Of a stretch of DNA of 64,000 bases, positions 53,288-62,439 are shown piece after piece. The DNA comes from Bacteroidia bacterium (GTDB lineage: Bacteria; Bacteroidota; Bacteroidia; AKYH767-A; OLB10). The notes below the pieces were generated by a model. The model was not told where the DNA came from. It worked only from the letters and a program-made list of their open reading frames with translations, and ran no database searches. The translations under genes and the position numbers were made by a program. Position 1 is the first letter of the stretch, and each line of letters opens with the position of its first letter. The stretch covers positions 1-64,000 of the forward strand of contig JALRAP010000005.1 of the NCBI GenBank assembly GCA_023262505.1, given 5' to 3'.

Positions 53288-54871
53288 TCACATCACCACC
53301 GTATGGCAAGGCTCGATGGGAGATGCGTGCGGCAACAGCTCATCTATAAGCTTGCCTGAAAAATCGGCATTCAACCCAGGAAAACCTTCGATTCGCTCTT
53401 GAGGGACGCCAGATGGCGCAATCCTGGATTTGAGTTTTGTTATCTGCGCGAGCATCTGTTCGTTTTTACGCTTTACGGCGCGATGCGCTTTTTCTTCCAA
53501 ATTCGAAATCGCTTTCATTGCTTTGGCCTTTTCAGCCTCCACCGATGGAACCAATGTTGCATCAACTTTGGAAAGCTGTTGCTTCAGCATATCAAAGGCA
53601 TCGCTAGTCTGTTTATATGCTCCTGATAAATCAGGTGCGGTCTCCCCAATCCGCTCCAGCGCTTTCACCAACAAAGTGTCCTGCGATTGAAAAAGATCTG
53701 TAACAGCAAATCCGAGTTTTTCCATCCTTGAAACATCCGCATCATTCAGCAAGATAAAGCTAGAACGCATCAACACCATTGGATAATAAACATCAAAAGC
53801 GTCGAATACACCTTTCAACTGCAGCCAATAATTCAATTCACCTGGGCCACCGATATATGCGAGATTCGGCAAGGTGGTTTCCTGGTAGACTGGTCGAAGC
53901 ACCACGTTGGGACTAAAACATTCGGGATGAAGATTCAACTCTTTTTCCAATTGAGCTTGGTTAAAAACCATCGACGTGTTCAACACGTTCCAATCACCAT
54001 TTTCTGAACGGTCAATGCGCTCACGCAGTCCGTCCTGCATGTAGAAAAGATTGATGTTGCGTGGTGTGACTTGCAATTTACCGACGGCTTGAAACCGGGT
54101 ATTGGTTTCGCTCATCGCGTTGAACGATGTTTGTCGGGTCAACTCCTGTAGCATCATGGGGGCGAACTCCCTTTTCAAGACAGAGTCATCACCATCCAAA
54201 ACCACCAATCCGAACTTGCCGAACAAAGTATTGAATATCTCACGGGTGGCATCGGCAAGATTGTGATGACGACTGTATGCATTCTTGAAAACAGCGCTAA
54301 TGGATTGGTGTTGCTCTCCGAGCAACTCCTGTAAGCGGTTGGACAAATCATCTAAACCAGCAGTTGATAAGCGTCCTGATGGGCCAGCGCCTGCTTGTTC
54401 CCATTTTAACTCGTTACCATACACCCTGAAGTGATCTATTTCGGCGATGTCATGGTCTTCGGATGCCATCCAGAACACTGGAACGAAATGGCACTCAGGA
54501 TGCGCATCACGCAATTGTTGAGCGAGCCTGATGGTGGAAAGCACTTTGTAAACACAATACAATGGACCTGTGAAAATATTCAGCTGGTGACCGGTTGTAA
54601 CGGTAAAAGTGTCTTCCGACAATAACGAAGCGATAGACATTTTAGCCTCTTGAGCAGTCTCTATCAATCGCCCGTATTGATGCATAAGCGCATCGTGAAG
54701 CACTTGCCTGTTGATTTTGGTTTTGCGCCTTTCGGCGATGGCTTCTGCGAAGGAATGCAACTCCGGCTTAAACCTGTAAAAAGGTCTTAAGGATTCATCT
54801 CCCGACAGGTACTTAGTCAATAAGGCAGGGAACAAACCTGTTTCGGAAAAAGGTACCCGTGCGGTTTTCAT
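53288..54871 (-). CDS. bshC: Bacillithiol biosynthesis cysteine-adding enzyme BshC
   Basis: TFTVTTGHQLNIFTGPLYCVYKVLSTIRLAQQL...CHFVPVFWMASEDHDIAEIDHFRVYG...YIGGPGELNYWLQLKGVFDAFDVYYPMVLMRSSF. Confidence 0.95.
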   Translation of the reverse strand: MKTARVPFSETGLFPALLTKYLSGDESLRPFYRFKPELHSFAEAIAERRKTKINRQVLHDALMHQYGRLIETAQEAKMSIASLLSEDTFTVTTGHQLNIFTGPLYCVYKVLSTIRLAQQLRDAHPECHFVPVFWMASEDHDIAEIDHFRVYGNELKWEQAGAGPSGRLSTAGLDDLSNRLQELLGEQHQSISAVFKNAYSRHHNLADATREIFNTLFGKFGLVVLDGDDSVLKREFAPMMLQELTRQTSFNAMSETNTRFQAVGKLQVTPRNINLFYMQDGLRERIDRSENGDWNVLNTSMVFNQAQLEKELNLHPECFSPNVVLRPVYQETTLPNLAYIGGPGELNYWLQLKGVFDAFDVYYPMVLMRSSFILLNDADVSRMEKLGFAVTDLFQSQDTLLVKALERIGETAPDLSGAYKQTSDAFDMLKQQLSKVDATLVPSVEAEKAKAMKAISNLEEKAHRAVKRKNEQMLAQITKLKSRIAPSGVPQERIEGFPGLNADFSGKLIDELLPHASPIEPCHTVVM

Positions 54872-54888
54872 TTTGGAAAGATAGGAAT

Positions 54889-56199
54889 TCAGACCGGAAT
54901 GCCGAACAAGTCGAATTCTCCTGCATCTGTGATGCGTACTTGAACAAAGTTACCCTGGCGCAGGTAAAGGTCTTTGGCTTCGATGAGCACTTCGTTATCC
55001 ACTTCAGGAGAATCGAATTCGGTACGACCCACATAGTAGTTGCCTTCCTTGCGGTCAATCAAAACCTTGAACTCTTGACCGATCTTCTGCTGATTGATGT
55101 CGGAGGATATACGCTGTTGCACCGCCATGATTTCATCAACGCGGTCCTGTTTCGTCTCGGCAGGCACATCATCAACCAATCCATAGGCGTGGGTATTTTC
55201 CTCGTGTGAATAGGTGAAAACCCCTAGTCGATCGAAGCGATTACGACGAACAAAGTCCACTAATGTTTGGTGATCCTCTTCAGTTTCTCCAGGGTATCCT
55301 GAAATCAGGGTGGTTCGAATGGCAATGCCGGGTACGCTTTCGCGGATGGATGCGATGAGTTCTTCCGTTTTGGCCAGCGTAGTTCCGCGTCGCATAGACT
55401 TCAAGACATTGTCGGCGGCGTGCTGCAAGGGAATGTCGATGTACTTGCAAATGTTCGGTGTATCGCGCATCACATCCAATACATCCATCGGGAAGCCTGT
55501 TGGAAATGCGTAATGCAACTTGATCCACTCGATTCCTTCCACTTTGGAAAGTCGAGCCAACAACTCTGCAAGTCTACGTTCTTTGTAAAGGTCGAGACCG
55601 TAATAGGTGGAGTCTTGTGCGATGATGAGCAGCTCCTTGGTTCCTTTGGCAGCCAATGCACGCGCCTCCTCCTCCAGCTGCTCCATGGGTTTGGAAACGT
55701 GATTGCCACGCATCAGCGGGATGGCACAGAAAGAACAAGGACGGTCGCAGCCCTCGGATATTTTCAAGTATGCGAAATGCCTCGGCGTGGTCAGCATCCG
55801 CTCACCTACCAACTCATGTTTGAAATCCGCGCCAAGCGTATTTAAAAGCAAGGGCAAATCGCGTGTGCCAAAGAAGTGATCAACGTCGGCAATCTCTTTT
55901 TCCAAATCGGGTTTGTAACGTTCCGACAGGCATCCGGTCACGATCAGCTTGTGGATCTTGCCTTGTTCACGCTCTTTGGCGAAATGCAGAATGGTATCGA
56001 TGGATTCCTGCTTGGCATTATCGATAAAGCCGCAGGTATTGATGATTACTATGTCATCCGTTTGGGCATCCGCTTCATGCGCCACCTCGAAATCGTTGGC
56101 TTGCAACTGACCCATCATCACTTCCGAATCAACCACGTTCTTGGAGCAACCCAAGGTCACCACATTGATGCGATTGGTACGAGTGGATTTAGTCCTCAT
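54889..56199 (-). CDS. rimO: Ribosomal protein S12 methylthiotransferase RimO
   Basis: INVVTLGCSKNVVDSEVMMGQL...YLKISEGCDRPCSFCAIPLMRGNHVSKP (radical SAM CxxxCxxC)...DIPLQHAADNVLKSMRRGT...GYPGETEEDHQTLVDFV. Confidence 0.96.
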   Translation of the reverse strand: MRTKSTRTNRINVVTLGCSKNVVDSEVMMGQLQANDFEVAHEADAQTDDIVIINTCGFIDNAKQESIDTILHFAKEREQGKIHKLIVTGCLSERYKPDLEKEIADVDHFFGTRDLPLLLNTLGADFKHELVGERMLTTPRHFAYLKISEGCDRPCSFCAIPLMRGNHVSKPMEQLEEEARALAAKGTKELLIIAQDSTYYGLDLYKERRLAELLARLSKVEGIEWIKLHYAFPTGFPMDVLDVMRDTPNICKYIDIPLQHAADNVLKSMRRGTTLAKTEELIASIRESVPGIAIRTTLISGYPGETEEDHQTLVDFVRRNRFDRLGVFTYSHEENTHAYGLVDDVPAETKQDRVDEIMAVQQRISSDINQQKIGQEFKVLIDRKEGNYYVGRTEFDSPEVDNEVLIEAKDLYLRQGNFVQVRITDAGEFDLFGIPV

Positions 56200-56213
56200 G
56201 ACTTACGATTGAA

Positions 56214-57179
56214 TCAGCTGATGGAACTGTTGCCGAAAAGGGAGTCGATGAATGCAGCCCTGTCAAATGTCTTGAGATCCTCAGGCTTCTCACCCAATCC
56301 GATATAGCGCACCGGAATCCTGAATTGGTCGGAAATGCCGATAACCACGCCACCTTTCGCTGTGCCATCAAGTTTGGTCAATGCCAAAGCATTCACTTCG
56401 GTGGCGGCAGTAAATTGTTTGGCTTGTTCTATTGCGTTTTGACCAGTGGATGCATCCAACACAAGCAACACTTCATGTGGCGCTTCGGGAACAACCTTTT
56501 GCATCACGCGCTTGATTTTGGAAAGCTCGTTCATCAGGTTCACCTTGTTGTGCAAGCGTCCTGCCGTATCTATGATGCAAACATCCGCTTGTTGCGCTAC
56601 GGCTGCCTGCACGGTGTCGAAGGCTACCGAGGCAGGATCAGCGCCCATGCCTTGCGATACGATTGTGCAATCGGCGCGCTTGGACCATATGGTCAGCTGG
56701 TCGACGGCTGCAGCGCGGAAAGTATCTGCTGCTCCCAGGATAACCTTCTTGCCTTCGCTTTTCAAACGGTAGGCAAGTTTCCCTATGGTCGTGGTTTTAC
56801 CAACGCCATTCACACCTACCACCATGATCACGTAAGGCTTGGCGGCTACGCCATTGCTATCGGATGGAACAATTTTCTTATCGTTTTCGGTGAGCAGTCC
56901 GATGATTTCTTCGCGCAAAAGTCTGTTCAACTCGGATGTGCTGATGAACTTGTCGCGGGCCACACGTTGCTGTAACCGATCGATGATTTTCAAGGTAGTG
57001 GGAACACCTACATCAGAGGACAAGAGGATTTCCTCAATGTTATCGAGCACCTCATCATCAACCGTTGATTTGCCGATGACGGCCTTGGTGAGTCGCGAAA
57101 AAACGCTCTCACGTGTTTTGGTCAACCCCTCATCGAGGTCCTCCTTTTTGGATTTTTTGAAAAAATCGAATAATCCCAT
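56214..57179 (-). CDS. ftsY: Signal recognition particle receptor FtsY
   Basis: VVGVNGVGKTTTIGKLAYRLKSEGKKVILGAADTFRAAAVDQL...DTAGRLHNKVNLMNEL...LTKLDGTAKGGVVIGISDQFRIPVRYIGLGEKPEDL. Confidence 0.97.
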   Translation of the reverse strand: MGLFDFFKKSKKEDLDEGLTKTRESVFSRLTKAVIGKSTVDDEVLDNIEEILLSSDVGVPTTLKIIDRLQQRVARDKFISTSELNRLLREEIIGLLTENDKKIVPSDSNGVAAKPYVIMVVGVNGVGKTTTIGKLAYRLKSEGKKVILGAADTFRAAAVDQLTIWSKRADCTIVSQGMGADPASVAFDTVQAAVAQQADVCIIDTAGRLHNKVNLMNELSKIKRVMQKVVPEAPHEVLLVLDASTGQNAIEQAKQFTAATEVNALALTKLDGTAKGGVVIGISDQFRIPVRYIGLGEKPEDLKTFDRAAFIDSLFGNSSIS

Positions 57180-57204
57180 TTTCGTGTTGCTGGTTTTCGG
57201 AAAT

Positions 57205-57240
57205 AAAAAAAGCTTCCTTCACAAAGAAAGAAGCCTTTTT
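57205..57240 (-). terminator. Rho-independent terminator (possibly bidirectional) between DUF4295 gene and ftsY
   Basis: Reverse strand AAAAAGGCTTCTTTC-TTTGT-GAAGGAAGCTTTTTTT. Confidence 0.6.
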
Positions 57241-57256
57241 GTCCGATTGCCGGATA

Positions 57257-57412
57257 TTACTTCTCTTTCAGGAAATCCTTGATGTGGTCGTTGTGTACGA
57301 CTTCTTCTTTGAAGGTGTAACCACCTGTTACAGGCGACTTCACCATTTTGATAACCTTCGAGAATTCTTTTCCCTTACCGGTTTTGAGCGTTGCTACAAC
57401 TTTCTTTGCCAT
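57257..57412 (-). CDS. DUF4295 family small protein
   Basis: 51-aa MAKKVVATLKTGKGKEFSKVIKMVKSPVTGGYTFKEEVVHNDHIKDFLKEK; below the ORF-track size cut-off, adjacent to L33 as is characteristic. Confidence 0.9.
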   Translation of the reverse strand: MAKKVVATLKTGKGKEFSKVIKMVKSPVTGGYTFKEEVVHNDHIKDFLKEK

Positions 57413-57435
57413 GGGTTATGGTTGTTGATGTTGGT

Positions 57436-57618
57436 TTACTTGATTTCTTTGTGAACAGTTACCTTCTTGAGGATTCGGTTATACTTCTTGAGTTCCAAAC
57501 GCTCGGTAGTGTTTTTCTTGTTCTTGGTGGTGATGTAACGGGAGGTGCCAGGCATACCGCTGTTCTTGTGCTCGGTGCACTCCATTATTACTTGTACCCT
57601 GTTGCCTTTCTTAGCCAT
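57436..57618 (-). CDS. rpmG: 50S ribosomal protein L33
   Basis: [60 protein letters not shown]. Confidence 0.97.
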   Translation of the reverse strand: MAKKGNRVQVIMECTEHKNSGMPGTSRYITTKNKKNTTERLELKKYNRILKKVTVHKEIK

Positions 57619-57689
57619 TTTGACTTCGAATTAAAATTTGAGTGTGCAAAGGTAATAATCCCTGAAGGATTTTACAAACGGATAATGAA

Positions 57690-59126
57690 TTATTTGAGTG
57701 AATCGAAAAGACTGGGCTCAGCCATCAGTTTTTCTAAGTCGGCTACCTTCCGGGGAAGCTTGCCTGACATATTAACCGGCTCATTATCAGTTATCAAAAT
57801 ATCATCTTCGATTCGAACGCCAATATTCCACCACTTCTTGTCGCAGGGGGAACCTGCGGGAATATAAATGCCAGGCTCCACGGTAATCACTTGTCCGGGC
57901 TGCAGTGGACCATATGTTCCGGCATCGTGAACCTCCAAACCCAAGTAATGGCTGCTGCCGTGATTGAAATATCGTCGAACAGCGGATTTTTCTTTGATAA
58001 TACCTAGGTCTAGGAGCCCCTTTGCGATGATTTCCGTGGCAGCTTGGTGTGGATCGTAAAAACCTTTGCCCTTGCGGCAAGCTTGGATGCCAGCCTCCTG
58101 GGCTTTCAATACCAATTCGTAAATAGCTCTTTGCTCTGGATTAAACTTACCAGACACGGGAACGGTTCGTGTAACATCTGCCGTGTATCCATGATATTCG
58201 GCTCCCATATCCATCAATAACATGTCATCGGGCCCCAGACGCTTGCGGTTGGTAACATAATGGAGCACGCAGGTATTTTCACCTCCTCCCGAGATGGAGC
58301 CATAACCGGGATATTCAGATCCGCGATGCTTGAAATAAAACTCCACAATGGCTTGAGCCTGATACTCGGTCATACCGGGCTTGGCTGCACGAATGGCCTC
58401 AGCAAGACCTTCGCAAGTAATGTCGATGGCCTTCTGCATCAGCACTAGCTCCTCCATCGACTTATTCTGGCGCAAGGCACCCATACTAGTTAACAAGGGA
58501 GCCTCCGAGATTTCAATCTTATTCGATTCTGCCCGTTCTTTCAATTGCCAAACCAAGCCACCCAGCTTACCCCGCAATGATTTGCTTTCGCGGATATCGA
58601 CTGGAAACTTGGCCCATACTTTCGAAAAATCTGCGATGTTGGTTAAGTACTTGTTGAATTCCGTATTCGACAAAACTTCCTCTATGCCCAAACGCTGCTT
58701 CGCTTCTTCAAAATCCAGCCTGCGACCCGTCCATACCTCTTGTGCCGAATCGCGGCCCATGATGAAGAGCACTTCCTTAACATTCTTTCCGTTTATTTCC
58801 GTGGCACTCTTAAACAACATCAGCACCGCATTCTCCTCCATCAATCCTGTTAGATAGTACAGGTCCGGGTCTTGGATATATTGGTAATCGACATCGTTGG
58901 TACGCACGCGCATCGGATTGGAAAACAAAAAAGCCACCGAATTTTCGGGCATCATTTTCCGCAATGCTTCCCGCCTACCTGCATGGAATTCGGGCTTCAG
59001 CAAATCGGTATCATAAAAATTCTGCTGGGCGTTAACCGGTACAGACAAAAGGGCTTCAGCCAAAAGAAAAAGGACCAGGAAGACCCTTAGCGAAACAGCT
59101 AATATGGCTTTCCTGATCCTTTGCAT
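57690..59126 (-). CDS. Xaa-Pro aminopeptidase (M24B)
   Basis: DLYYLTGLMEENAVLML...PGYGSISGGGENTCVLHYVTNRKRLGPDDMLLMDMGAEYHGYTADVTRTVPVSGKF...HGSSHYLGLEVHDAGTY...VITVEPGIYIP; signal peptide. Confidence 0.95.
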   Translation of the reverse strand: MQRIRKAILAVSLRVFLVLFLLAEALLSVPVNAQQNFYDTDLLKPEFHAGRREALRKMMPENSVAFLFSNPMRVRTNDVDYQYIQDPDLYYLTGLMEENAVLMLFKSATEINGKNVKEVLFIMGRDSAQEVWTGRRLDFEEAKQRLGIEEVLSNTEFNKYLTNIADFSKVWAKFPVDIRESKSLRGKLGGLVWQLKERAESNKIEISEAPLLTSMGALRQNKSMEELVLMQKAIDITCEGLAEAIRAAKPGMTEYQAQAIVEFYFKHRGSEYPGYGSISGGGENTCVLHYVTNRKRLGPDDMLLMDMGAEYHGYTADVTRTVPVSGKFNPEQRAIYELVLKAQEAGIQACRKGKGFYDPHQAATEIIAKGLLDLGIIKEKSAVRRYFNHGSSHYLGLEVHDAGTYGPLQPGQVITVEPGIYIPAGSPCDKKWWNIGVRIEDDILITDNEPVNMSGKLPRKVADLEKLMAEPSLFDSLK

Positions 59127-59147
59127 GGGATCGGATGTTTTAACCGA

Positions 59148-59381
59148 TTAAAGTTTACCCGTCTTAAGCACCTGGCTGATGCAAGCGGAAATGCCTTTCT
59201 TGTTGATGGTGCGGATAGCAGAGGTAGAAACCTTCAATGTAATCCACTCACCTGTCTCAGGCATATAGAACTTCTTCAATTGCAAATTCGGATTGAACCT
59301 GCGCTTGGTTTTCTTATTGGAGAAGGAAACGCTGTTTCCTACGATTGACTTCTTTCCGGTAAGGTCACAAATTTTGGACAT
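59148..59381 (-). CDS. rpmB: 50S ribosomal protein L28
   Basis: MSKICDLTGKKSIVGNSVSFSNKKTKRRFNPNLQLKKFYMPETGEWITLKVSTSAIRTINKKG. Confidence 0.97.
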   Translation of the reverse strand: MSKICDLTGKKSIVGNSVSFSNKKTKRRFNPNLQLKKFYMPETGEWITLKVSTSAIRTINKKGISACISQVLKTGKL

Positions 59382-59451
59382 GACTCAATTTTTCTTTTTG
59401 GGAGGGCAAAGATAGGGTTAAACCGTCAAAATGACAAGGGATTACGAAAAA

Positions 59452-60699
59452 TTACACCGAACCCGATTCCGTAATGGCATCCCGTAACATCTTGAAGGCC
59501 ATAAAAGCCGTCATCTGTATGTTTCTCAGTCGGTTATCACCAAACCTGAACATCTTGGCCTGGGTACCAAATGGTCCCGAAAGGGCGATCCAAACGGTTC
59601 CAACGGGTTTTTCGGGGCTACCGCCACCCGGACCGGCTATTCCTGTGGTGGCAATAGACCAGGTGGTTTTGAGCTTTGAACGAATCCCTTCCGCCATGGC
59701 ACGAGCCACGTCTTCACTTACGGCCCCTTGGGACCTGATTATATCGGCGTCAACTCCCAAAAAGGTGGACTTTACTTCGTTATCATATGAAACCGACGAA
59801 CCCATATACCAAATGGAACTGCCTGGGACGGTAGTAATCAGATGTGAGATATATCCGCCTGTGCAACTCTCTGCAACAGAAATCGTTTGGTTTCGAATGC
59901 GCAACATCTCTCCTATGGCTTGCTCGGGCGCTGAATCTCCTCGAGAAAACAAGTAAGGTTGTACCAAGGAAGCAAGGTCATCCATCAAGTGCGCCATGGC
60001 GCTTGAATCGTTCGTGCCTGCATCGTAGCAACTCAATCGAAGTCGTACAAGACCTGGCGAAGGCAGATAAGCCAATGTATAACGGGTGGGTAATTCTGAT
60101 TCCCACTTTGACAACAAATCAGACAAGTGCGATTCTGGAATACCCATGGTGGTCAGGATATGGTGAACAACTTCGGGCAAGGCGAACCGGTTGCGCAATC
60201 TTGGAATCACAAAATCATCCATCATGGCCTTCATTTCGTAAGGCACTCCAGGCATCGACACCAAAATCCTACCGTTTTCATCAAACCACATACCGGGAGC
60301 CGTACCATGATGGTTTGGAATGGTTGTGCATTTATCGGGAACATTTGCCTGGTCGCGGTTGGTGTCGCTCAATACCCGTCCCCTGGCAGAGAAGTAGGCC
60401 TCCATCCGCGCAAGCGTTTGCTCATCTACCACCAAACCACACTCGTAAATTGCACATAAAACGTCGCGAGTCTTGTCATCCTTGGTTGGACCCAAACCGC
60501 CAGTCAGCAAAACGATATCGCTGCGAACGAGCGCCTCCTTGATCACCCCGGTCATCTGCGCTGGGATATCCCCCACGGTTTGCTTCCGAACCACTCGCAC
60601 ACCCGCTTCATTCAGTCTCTGAGCCATCCAAGAGCTGTTGGTATCAATGACCTGTCCAATCAATAGTTCGTCGCCGATTGTGATGATTTCCGCATTCAT
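59452..60699 (-). CDS. cinA: CinA family protein (competence/damage-inducible; nicotinamide-nucleotide amidase)
   Basis: MNAEIITIGDELLIGQVIDTNSSWMAQRLNEAG...LLTGGLGPTKDDKTRDVL...ISVAESCTGGYISHLIT...GIAGPGGGSPEKPVGTVWIAL. Start set at MNAEI (60699). Confidence 0.95.
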   Translation of the reverse strand: MNAEIITIGDELLIGQVIDTNSSWMAQRLNEAGVRVVRKQTVGDIPAQMTGVIKEALVRSDIVLLTGGLGPTKDDKTRDVLCAIYECGLVVDEQTLARMEAYFSARGRVLSDTNRDQANVPDKCTTIPNHHGTAPGMWFDENGRILVSMPGVPYEMKAMMDDFVIPRLRNRFALPEVVHHILTTMGIPESHLSDLLSKWESELPTRYTLAYLPSPGLVRLRLSCYDAGTNDSSAMAHLMDDLASLVQPYLFSRGDSAPEQAIGEMLRIRNQTISVAESCTGGYISHLITTVPGSSIWYMGSSVSYDNEVKSTFLGVDADIIRSQGAVSEDVARAMAEGIRSKLKTTWSIATTGIAGPGGGSPEKPVGTVWIALSGPFGTQAKMFRFGDNRLRNIQMTAFMAFKMLRDAITESGSV

Positions 60700-60752
60700 G
60701 CTGCAAAGATGCGGCAATATATTTTCTGTGATCATGACTTTTGGCAAAAGAA

Positions 60753-60786
60753 TTGCATAAGAGGGTTTACAAATCAGATATATTTG
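60753..60786 (+). promoter_or_regulatory. Candidate Bacteroidota-type promoter of DUF4197 gene
   Basis: TTG (60753-60755) N23 TATATTTG (60779-60786). Confidence 0.35.
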
Positions 60787-60808
60787 TCAAATGAAAAGCC
60801 ACAAAGTC

Positions 60809-61543
60809 ATGAAAACGAATCGTTTTTTCTTTGCACTATGCATTATCGCAAGCCTGTTTTCGGCGTTCAAAGTCAACGCGCAAGTCAATATCAACAACGC
60901 ACTAAACGCTTTAAACCCGAACCTCGGACAAGGCTTGTCGAATGACAAAATCGTGAGCGGACTGAAGGAAGCCTTGACCCGCGGATCCAACAACTCATCC
61001 ACCAAAGCGTCCAAGGTTGATGGCTTCTATAAAAACCCTGCTATCAAAATCCCTTTCCCGAAGGAAGCCCAGGACATGGAAAGAACACTCAAAAGCATAG
61101 GCATGCAAAAGCAGGTAGATGCATTTGTGAAATCTTTGAATCGGGCGGCTGAAGATGCAGCCAAAAAGGCTGCTCCTGTTTTCATCAAAGCCATCACATC
61201 CATGACCATTAATGATGGACTGAATATTTTGCGTGGCGGCGACCATTCTGCCACCAATTTCCTGCAGGGCAAAACAACTCCAGACTTGAAAAAAGAGTTC
61301 AGTCCGATTGTCAAATCATCATTGGCCAAAGTGCAGGTCACTAAGTACTGGAATCCATTGGCCAAAAACTACAACAAGATCCCCACCGTGAAAAAATTGA
61401 ATCCGAATTTGGAGGAATATGTCACGGCCAAAGCCATCGAGGGACTTTTCAAATTAGTCGCTGAAGAAGAGGCCAAAATCCGCAAGGACCCTGTTGCAAC
61501 GGGCTCTGCTTTACTGCAGGAAGTTTTCGGAATAAAACCTTAA
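60809..61543 (+). CDS. DUF4197 domain-containing protein
   Basis: Signal peptide; LSNDKIVSGLKEALTRGSNNSSTKASKVDGFYKNPAIKIPFPKEAQDMERTLKSIGMQKQVDAFVKSLNRAAEDAAKKAAPVFIKAITSMTINDGLNILRGG. Confidence 0.93.
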   Translation: MKTNRFFFALCIIASLFSAFKVNAQVNINNALNALNPNLGQGLSNDKIVSGLKEALTRGSNNSSTKASKVDGFYKNPAIKIPFPKEAQDMERTLKSIGMQKQVDAFVKSLNRAAEDAAKKAAPVFIKAITSMTINDGLNILRGGDHSATNFLQGKTTPDLKKEFSPIVKSSLAKVQVTKYWNPLAKNYNKIPTVKKLNPNLEEYVTAKAIEGLFKLVAEEEAKIRKDPVATGSALLQEVFGIKP

Positions 61544-62427
61544 AAACGTACGGTTATTTTATCGGGATCCACTTCCGTGGGATGGATACTCAACACCGGA
61601 ATCCTGGAGTTGTTCACCACACGCGTGGCATAAGTGCCTAATAAGAATCCAGTGATGGATGGCTCTTGCTCGGTCATGATCACCAACAAATCCGCGCCCA
61701 ACTCTTCTGTGGCACGCATGGTAATTCCTGCCAAGTCGTTACCCTCCTTGTAAACGGTTTCATAATCGAGGCCATGGTTCACCACATAGTCTTCCACCTG
61801 CTCCACTTTGATTTTGAACCTTCGGATTAATTCCTCACCGCTGAAGTTGATGATGCCAAGTAATATGATTTGCGCTCCATAAAACTGAGCCAATCCAACG
61901 GCAAAAGGAACTTTCTGACGGGACTCAGCAGATTCGTCAATGGGTAGAACAATCTTTTTGAATCCTAAACCAGTGGCATGGGTTTGCACAGACAATACCG
62001 GACAAGGCGCCTCTTGAACAACACGGGACGTATTGGTGCCAAGTGAAAACTTTTGATAGCCATTAGCTCCATGTGTACCCATGATAATGAGGTCGGCCTT
62101 CCATTCATTGGCTACCTCATTTATTTTGCGGTAAACCCTTCCCACTTCGGTACGGATAGTTACAGTCAAGCCCGATTTGGCGTGCACCTCATCGGCGTAA
62201 GCCTGCAGTTTCTCGACTGAAGCAGACTCGATTTTCTTTTCGACGCCACCCAATGCCTGGCTGATTGCCGTGGTGAAAGAAACCTGCTCCACAATGTGCA
62301 GCAGTAGAATTTCAGCCTTTACAAGCTTGGCCATGAACAGACCATGCTCCATGCTGAGCTCTGCGGTTTCAGAGAAATCGAAGGGAATCAGGATGCGGTT
62401 AACGAGTTCTGGATCGGGACGTGCCAT
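61540..62427 (-). CDS. Universal stress protein (two UspA domains)
   Basis: NRILIPFDFSETAELSMEHGLFMAKLVKAEILLLHIVE...DLIIMGTHGANGYQKFSLGTNTSRVVQEAPCPVLSV; second domain FKKIVLPIDESAESRQKV. Confidence 0.93.
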   Translation of the reverse strand: MARPDPELVNRILIPFDFSETAELSMEHGLFMAKLVKAEILLLHIVEQVSFTTAISQALGGVEKKIESASVEKLQAYADEVHAKSGLTVTIRTEVGRVYRKINEVANEWKADLIIMGTHGANGYQKFSLGTNTSRVVQEAPCPVLSVQTHATGLGFKKIVLPIDESAESRQKVPFAVGLAQFYGAQIILLGIINFSGEELIRRFKIKVEQVEDYVVNHGLDYETVYKEGNDLAGITMRATEELGADLLVIMTEQEPSITGFLLGTYATRVVNNSRIPVLSIHPTEVDPDKITVRF

Positions 62428-62439
62428 GGAATTCGGTTT

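Noticed and set aside
56325-56975. 216-aa plus-strand ORF
   Set aside because: Lies fully antisense to ftsY, a clear housekeeping gene.
59844-60542. 232-aa plus-strand ORF
   Set aside because: Antisense to cinA with low-quality composition; shadow ORF.
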